Shown here in pieces: positions 61,087 through 64,000 of a DNA stretch of 64,000 bases. The translations under genes were made by a program, and so were the position numbers. Origin of the DNA: a bacterium. GTDB taxonomy: Bacteria; AUK180. How positions within the stretch are numbered: position 1 is the first letter of the stretch; each line of letters starts with the position of its first letter. The DNA lies in contig JAGLGN010000022.1 of NCBI GenBank assembly GCA_023144005.1, positions 62,001 to 126,000 on the forward strand. Direction: 5' to 3'. A model generated the notes under the pieces. That model had not been told where the DNA came from and did no database searches. It was given only the letters and a program-made list of their open reading frames with translations.

Positions 61087-61893
61087 ATGAGAAAAACTTT
61101 TACTTATCTGCTTATAGCAATGTTCTTATGCGCATCATTGGGATTTGCTGAAAGCGTTTCACTTGATATGGATGTTGACGATTCAAGTGTGGGGGTCAAG
61201 ATAAATATCGATGAAGATGTCAACCTCGATGGTGACAGCACTGTCAAAACGACGGTCAAAAGCACTATTTCAGAGGAGACAAATGATTTTAAGCTGATCT
61301 ATGAGAAAACCAAGAATGGAGCAACAACTTTAAAGATACTGGCACCCGAGAATGCAACTGCACAGATATTCACGGAAAGCAAGATCAAATTTCATTCAGC
61401 AAAAATACCTACCGTCAAATCGTTGCCCGGTGGAAAATATTACATCATCAAGATCACCAACGGGGACAAGAAGTTCATCAAGAAATTCGAAGCCAAGAAA
61501 GGCATGGCAGCCAAATTGTGGGTCAAATCCTTGGGCGGTAAGCCGGCCGATGTTTCGGTAAAAGTTTCAGTGAAAGAAGAAATAAAGGTTCAGTCCGTTT
61601 CAGATTGTGAAATGGATTCCTCGGATTTTGACGAATTGCTTTCTCAACTCGTGAGTGAGGATTTCAGCGATGACAAGAAAAGTATTCTCCAGACCGCTGT
61701 GAAGGGCAATTGTTTTTCGATACATCAGGTAAAGCTCCTGCTTCTTTCATTTGATTTTGAGGATGACAGGATCGAAGTCGCAAAACTTCTTTATCCTACC
61801 ATATCCAATAAGTCCCAACTATTCAAGATATATACCGTCTTTGAATTCTCATCGTCAAAGGATGAGTTCAAGGAATGGTTGAAAGAACAGTAA
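61087..61893 (+). CDS. Exported DUF4476-domain protein
   Basis: A 268-residue protein with signal peptide MRKTFTYLLIAMFLCASLGFAES. The middle is beta-rich and lysine-rich. The C-terminal 90 residues (MDSSDFDELLSQLVSEDFSD, then KGNCFSIHQVKLLLLSFDFEDDRIEVAKLLYP) match DUF4476, seen in exported proteins of unknown role in Bacteroidota and other diderms. ATG 61087 is preferred to 61084 because GGAGG (61077-61081) is then five bases away. MITE copies B and C flank the gene on both sides in the same orientation. Confidence 0.82.
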   Translation: MRKTFTYLLIAMFLCASLGFAESVSLDMDVDDSSVGVKINIDEDVNLDGDSTVKTTVKSTISEETNDFKLIYEKTKNGATTLKILAPENATAQIFTESKIKFHSAKIPTVKSLPGGKYYIIKITNGDKKFIKKFEAKKGMAAKLWVKSLGGKPADVSVKVSVKEEIKVQSVSDCEMDSSDFDELLSQLVSEDFSDDKKSILQTAVKGNCFSIHQVKLLLLSFDFEDDRIEVAKLLYPTISNKSQLFKIYTVFEFSSSKDEFKEWLKEQ

Positions 61894-61916
61894 AGATAGA
61901 GGTTAGAGGTTTTGCT

Positions 61917-62037
61917 TCGCAGAGCACAAGTGACGCGCTGCGCAGTGGACCCAGGTACAAGTGGACCCAGTGGAACAGAGGGTAAGGAAAAATGAAACAC
62001 ATCCGTAACCGAAAAACCTTTATTTCGTTCCTTTGAT
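61917..62037. repeat. Shared intergenic block (CCAGGTACAAGTGGACCC type)
   Basis: GCAGTGGACCCAGGTACAAG, ACCCAGTGGAACAGAGGG and ACACATCCGTAACCGAAAAA run in the same order as at 46890-47000. It ends with the terminus of the 145-bp repeat and TTTATTTCGTT. Confidence 0.6.
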
Positions 62038-62171
62038 TAAAACCATCCGCAAAAATATAGAAACCCGGAACTATCAGCCTACGGGACGGCAGGTTGAATA
62101 TTTTAACTTAATACCTCCGATTTAGACAAATAAGTTGGTTGAAAAATTCACCACCTCCGTCCCTGGAGAAT

Positions 62172-62445
62172 GGTGTTCTGAGTCCTAAATACGATAACAA
62201 TGGATTACTTAGATTTGAGCCAATTCCAACGAACAATGAGTGCGGCGTACCCTTGGTGGTACGCTAGCGAAGAGAGAGGAAGAAATTGACCAAAGATGAG
62301 ATTACCCTTCGGGCTGAAGCTCTTTCTATGTCTTCTGCGTTGCTCATCGCTCACAGACCGCGCTGGGTATGCAGCGTTCCTCGCGCCTTGAATACGGAGC
62401 AAAAGAGCATCAGCCATTGTCATCTTATTTATGACTCAGATCACC
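62172..62445 (-). mobile_element. MITE-like element, copy C (274 bp)
   Basis: Ends GGTGTTCTGAGTCCTAAATA and TTTATGACTCAGATCACC are inverted repeats with two matching changes relative to copies A and B (AGTC/GACT). The interior matches copy B over its length with scattered substitutions. No TA flank duplication is visible. Confidence 0.75.
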
Positions 62446-62686
62446 TGGGTGGGTGGAGGGAGAATGGGTGTAGAACCAAACGGAAACGTTCTCCACACCT
62501 CTTCGAATGTTATTGTAATTTCTCTGTCATCCCGATGCTACGCAGCAGACTTCATCTTCTCTTGATACTATTTCTCCTTACTGAGTTTGTGACTTCAGGA
62601 TCCCCAATTACATCGGGGTTCGGGAATCTATCTGGATCTCAAACTTGCGATATTCACCTTTTCAACCACCGGCCCCATAACATAAT

Positions 62687-62714
62687 TTGGGAAAACAGGA
62701 AAAAATTGTATAAT
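62687..62714 (+). promoter_or_regulatory. Promoter of the lptF-ABC operon
   Basis: TTGGGA (62687-62692), 16 bases, TATAAT (62709-62714). GCCCGC-AT-GCGGGC (62728-62741) lies in the leader. Confidence 0.6.
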
Positions 62715-62761
62715 ACATTCCGGAAAGGCCCGCATGCGGGCAAGCAGCATGAAGGAGAAAT

Positions 62762-62821
62762 ATGATCCCTGTTTCCGTAAAAAAAGTCGCTGAGACGAAC
62801 TCCGAGATGATTTTGGTGTGA
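62762..62821 (+). CDS. Possible leader peptide upstream of lptF (19 aa)
   Basis: MIPVSVKKVAETNSEMILV is encoded from an ATG with AAGGAG at correct spacing, and stops 13 bases before the lptF start. A hairpin of GCCCGC arms lies in the leader before it. A regulatory short ORF or a small real gene are both possible. No homology supports either. Confidence 0.4.
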   Translation: MIPVSVKKVAETNSEMILV

Positions 62822-62834
62822 GGGAAGGAACATC

Positions 62835-63917
62835 TTGAAGATAATCGAGCGCTATCTGATTTCCCAAAGCCTCAAGACCTTTGCCTTCGGCTTGGCCTTG
62901 TTTTCTACAGTTCTGATCATTTCAAAGGTTCAGGAACTCCTCTCTCTTATTCTGAACAAGGGCATCAGTCCGTATATTATTCTGAAACTGCTTTTTTTTC
63001 TAATGCCTGCCCTTTTGTCCATTGCCATACCGATGTCCTTTATCCTTGGAGTGATACTCTCAATCGGGAGATTGACCGAGGGCAAAGAGATCCTTGCGAT
63101 GAAGACGATGGGTATAGGGAAATGGCAGATCATCAAGCCCTATTTTGCCTTTTCTTTGCTTCTGATCATCTTCAATATGCTCTTTAATGTATTTCTCGTA
63201 CCTGAATCCAATAAGATGTATGTGAAAACGCTTTTCAATACCATGACCAAGAAGGTACAGCTGATAATCAATGAGAAGGAATTCAATACGATCGGAAGAA
63301 ATGTTGTCCTCTACACCGAGGAATATGACCGCCATAATAATGACCTCAAGGGTGTAAATTTGAGATTGAAGGAAAATGATGGAACTCTCTTTCTTTTTGC
63401 GAAAAAAGGAAAATTCTACTCTGATCCCGATAATTATCAATACAGTTTTATCATGCAGAACGGCAGCTTCTCAAAGGAATTGAGAACGGGGAGTTTTTTC
63501 AAGGGAGAATATGATGAATTATCGGTGAATCTGGATCTCTCCTCATCGATCAATAATAATGAGATAACCAATTTCGATAGAAGAAGTCTTGGCTTGAAGG
63601 AGCTGAGGAAAAGGATATCAATGGAGAGTAGCCCTATGATGAAGAGGAAACTTCAAGTGGAGCTGTATAAAAAATTCTCTCTTCCCTTGGCGATCTTAAG
63701 CCTCTTCGGGCTTTCTTTCTATCTTGCTCTGGAAATAAAGGTCGGCAGCCGCGCCATCGGAATATTTGCGAGCATTGTTCTGATCTTCGGTTACTATCTC
63801 GTAATGCTTGTCGGCTTCAGTTTTGGAGAGAAGGGGACCCTGCCGCCGCTTTTGGCCGCCAATCTACCCAATATCATATTTGGAGTTCCTTCCATCTGGG
63901 GGTTATTCAGATCATGA
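62835..63917 (+). CDS. LptF/LptG-family permease
   Basis: A 360-residue inner-membrane protein of the lipopolysaccharide export permease family. The opening MKIIERYLISQSLKTFAFGLALFSTVLIIS and the AIPMSFILGVILSIGRLTEGKEILAMKTMGI stretch (quoted in parts) are the usual LptF/G transmembrane pattern. A periplasmic jellyroll follows (about 130-255), with three C-terminal helices (LPLAILSLFGLSFYLALEIKVGS). Start codon TTG at 62835, with GGGAAGG upstream. LptF versus LptG cannot be told. It overlaps the next ABC gene by four bases. Confidence 0.88.
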   Translation: MKIIERYLISQSLKTFAFGLALFSTVLIISKVQELLSLILNKGISPYIILKLLFFLMPALLSIAIPMSFILGVILSIGRLTEGKEILAMKTMGIGKWQIIKPYFAFSLLLIIFNMLFNVFLVPESNKMYVKTLFNTMTKKVQLIINEKEFNTIGRNVVLYTEEYDRHNNDLKGVNLRLKENDGTLFLFAKKGKFYSDPDNYQYSFIMQNGSFSKELRTGSFFKGEYDELSVNLDLSSSINNNEITNFDRRSLGLKELRKRISMESSPMMKRKLQVELYKKFSLPLAILSLFGLSFYLALEIKVGSRAIGIFASIVLIFGYYLVMLVGFSFGEKGTLPPLLAANLPNIIFGVPSIWGLFRS

Positions 63918-64000
63918 TCAAGATCAAAGATCTCCAAAAAACATATGTGATACATAAGCTTTTTGACGGTTTTAATATTGTCGGAAAAAAGAAGGTTCCC
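63914..64000 (+). CDS. ABC-transporter ATPase, 5' part cut by window edge
   Basis: Only 29 codons are inside the window: MIKIKDLQKTYVIHKLFDGF and a further nine residues. The KIKDLQKTY start is the usual A-loop region of ABC ATPases, with Tyr11 as the base-stacking residue. Its ATG overlaps the lptF-like stop (ATGA). An ATPase following a permease gene suggests a transport partner. Whether it is LptB, another exporter or a different ABC protein needs the rest of the gene. Confidence 0.6.
   Translation, partial: MIKIKDLQKTYVIHKLFDGFNIVGKKKVP

Larger units (their letters stand above)
61894..62761. other. Gene-free stretch with repeats and MITE copy C
   Basis: This 868-base gap holds a CTTCGCAGAGCACAAGTG block (61912-61985), the isolated 145-bp-repeat end near 62000 and a CCACCTCCGTCCC element (62151-62163). 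MITE copy C, a CATCCCGATGCTACGCAGCAG-type stretch and the promoter for the last operon follow. Open frames on both strands are made of these repeats, and I do not support any gene. Confidence 0.65.

Noticed and set aside
62286-62765. 159-codon frame on the plus strand after the DUF4476 gene
   Set aside because: It begins inside MITE copy C and continues through repeat-derived sequence. No family is recognised and there is no ribosome-binding site.
1-64000. tRNA genes, CRISPR array, prophage or an integrase-bounded island
   Set aside because: No cloverleaf, regularly spaced direct repeat, phage gene or recombinase was seen anywhere in the window.

Overview
This window comes from a chromosome of moderate GC content belonging to a diderm (outer-membrane) bacterium. 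The envelope genes show this directly. There is a TonB-dependent receptor, a protease ending in a BamA-like barrel, an LptF/LptG permease, an LpxH-like hydrolase, a TIGR03545/TIGR03546-type pair and several lipoproteins. Gene order and the many hypothetical or TPR proteins suggest a poorly sampled lineage. I cannot name the phylum from sequence alone. No rRNA, tRNA, CRISPR array, prophage or transposase gene was seen.

Layout. 1-434 is the end of a SPOR-domain gene. 927-6216 is one tightly overlapping operon: a sugar-nucleotide oxidoreductase, an aminotransferase, an HldD-like epimerase, gltX and rlmB. rnpB follows at 6396-6719. 6744-8441 holds small or unknown proteins. 8556-11425 is a DtxR-type regulator with feoA and feoB for ferrous iron uptake. 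12112-15778 carries a lipoprotein acid phosphatase, a lipoprotein, uridine kinase, a PPC protein and a PP-loop sulfur-transfer enzyme. 15775-20085 is a self-contained cobalamin uptake operon under a cobalamin riboswitch (receptor, binding protein, permease, ATPase). 20091-26260 is an operon that opens with an unusual protein made of three BMC (microcompartment shell) domains. It continues with gmk, coaBC, rarA, a double-thioredoxin/CcdA-type membrane protein and an LpxH-like hydrolase.

26324-29628 has a PSP1-family protein with a duplicated N-terminal half, nadA and a methyltransferase. hppA (pyrophosphatase pump) and a glyA-acpS-lipoprotein-lipoprotein-protease operon follow. Threonine catabolism (tdh-type SDR and kbl) lies at 37721-39910 and could feed glycine to GlyA. 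39991-46734 has a PAS protein, a Cys-rich membrane protein, an acetoacetate-decarboxylase-like protein, a TPR protein, an autoregulated TetR gene and the TIGR03545/03546-like pair. 47246-48355 is a probable modification-dependent nuclease (EVE domain plus PD-(D/E)xK). 49879-54234 encodes a 1451-residue protein with the architecture of soluble adenylyl cyclase (two cyclase domains, NTPase, TPRs). The end has an SGNH hydrolase, a lipid kinase, a small outer-membrane protein, a DEAD-box helicase, another TPR protein, a DUF4476 protein and the start of an lptF-ABC operon.

The intergenic space is unusually rich in dispersed repeats. There are three 273-274 bp MITE-like elements with terminal inverted repeats, and at least seven solitary copies of their ends. 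A second family of about 145 bp has isolated 3' ends elsewhere. There is also a GGGACGGTGG element and simple-sequence tracts. One MITE end appears to carry an outward promoter for the operon at 927, and another end supplies the start codon of a DUF2007 gene. Promoters of the ordinary sigma-70 type (TTGACA-16/18-TATAAT) are easy to see before most operons.
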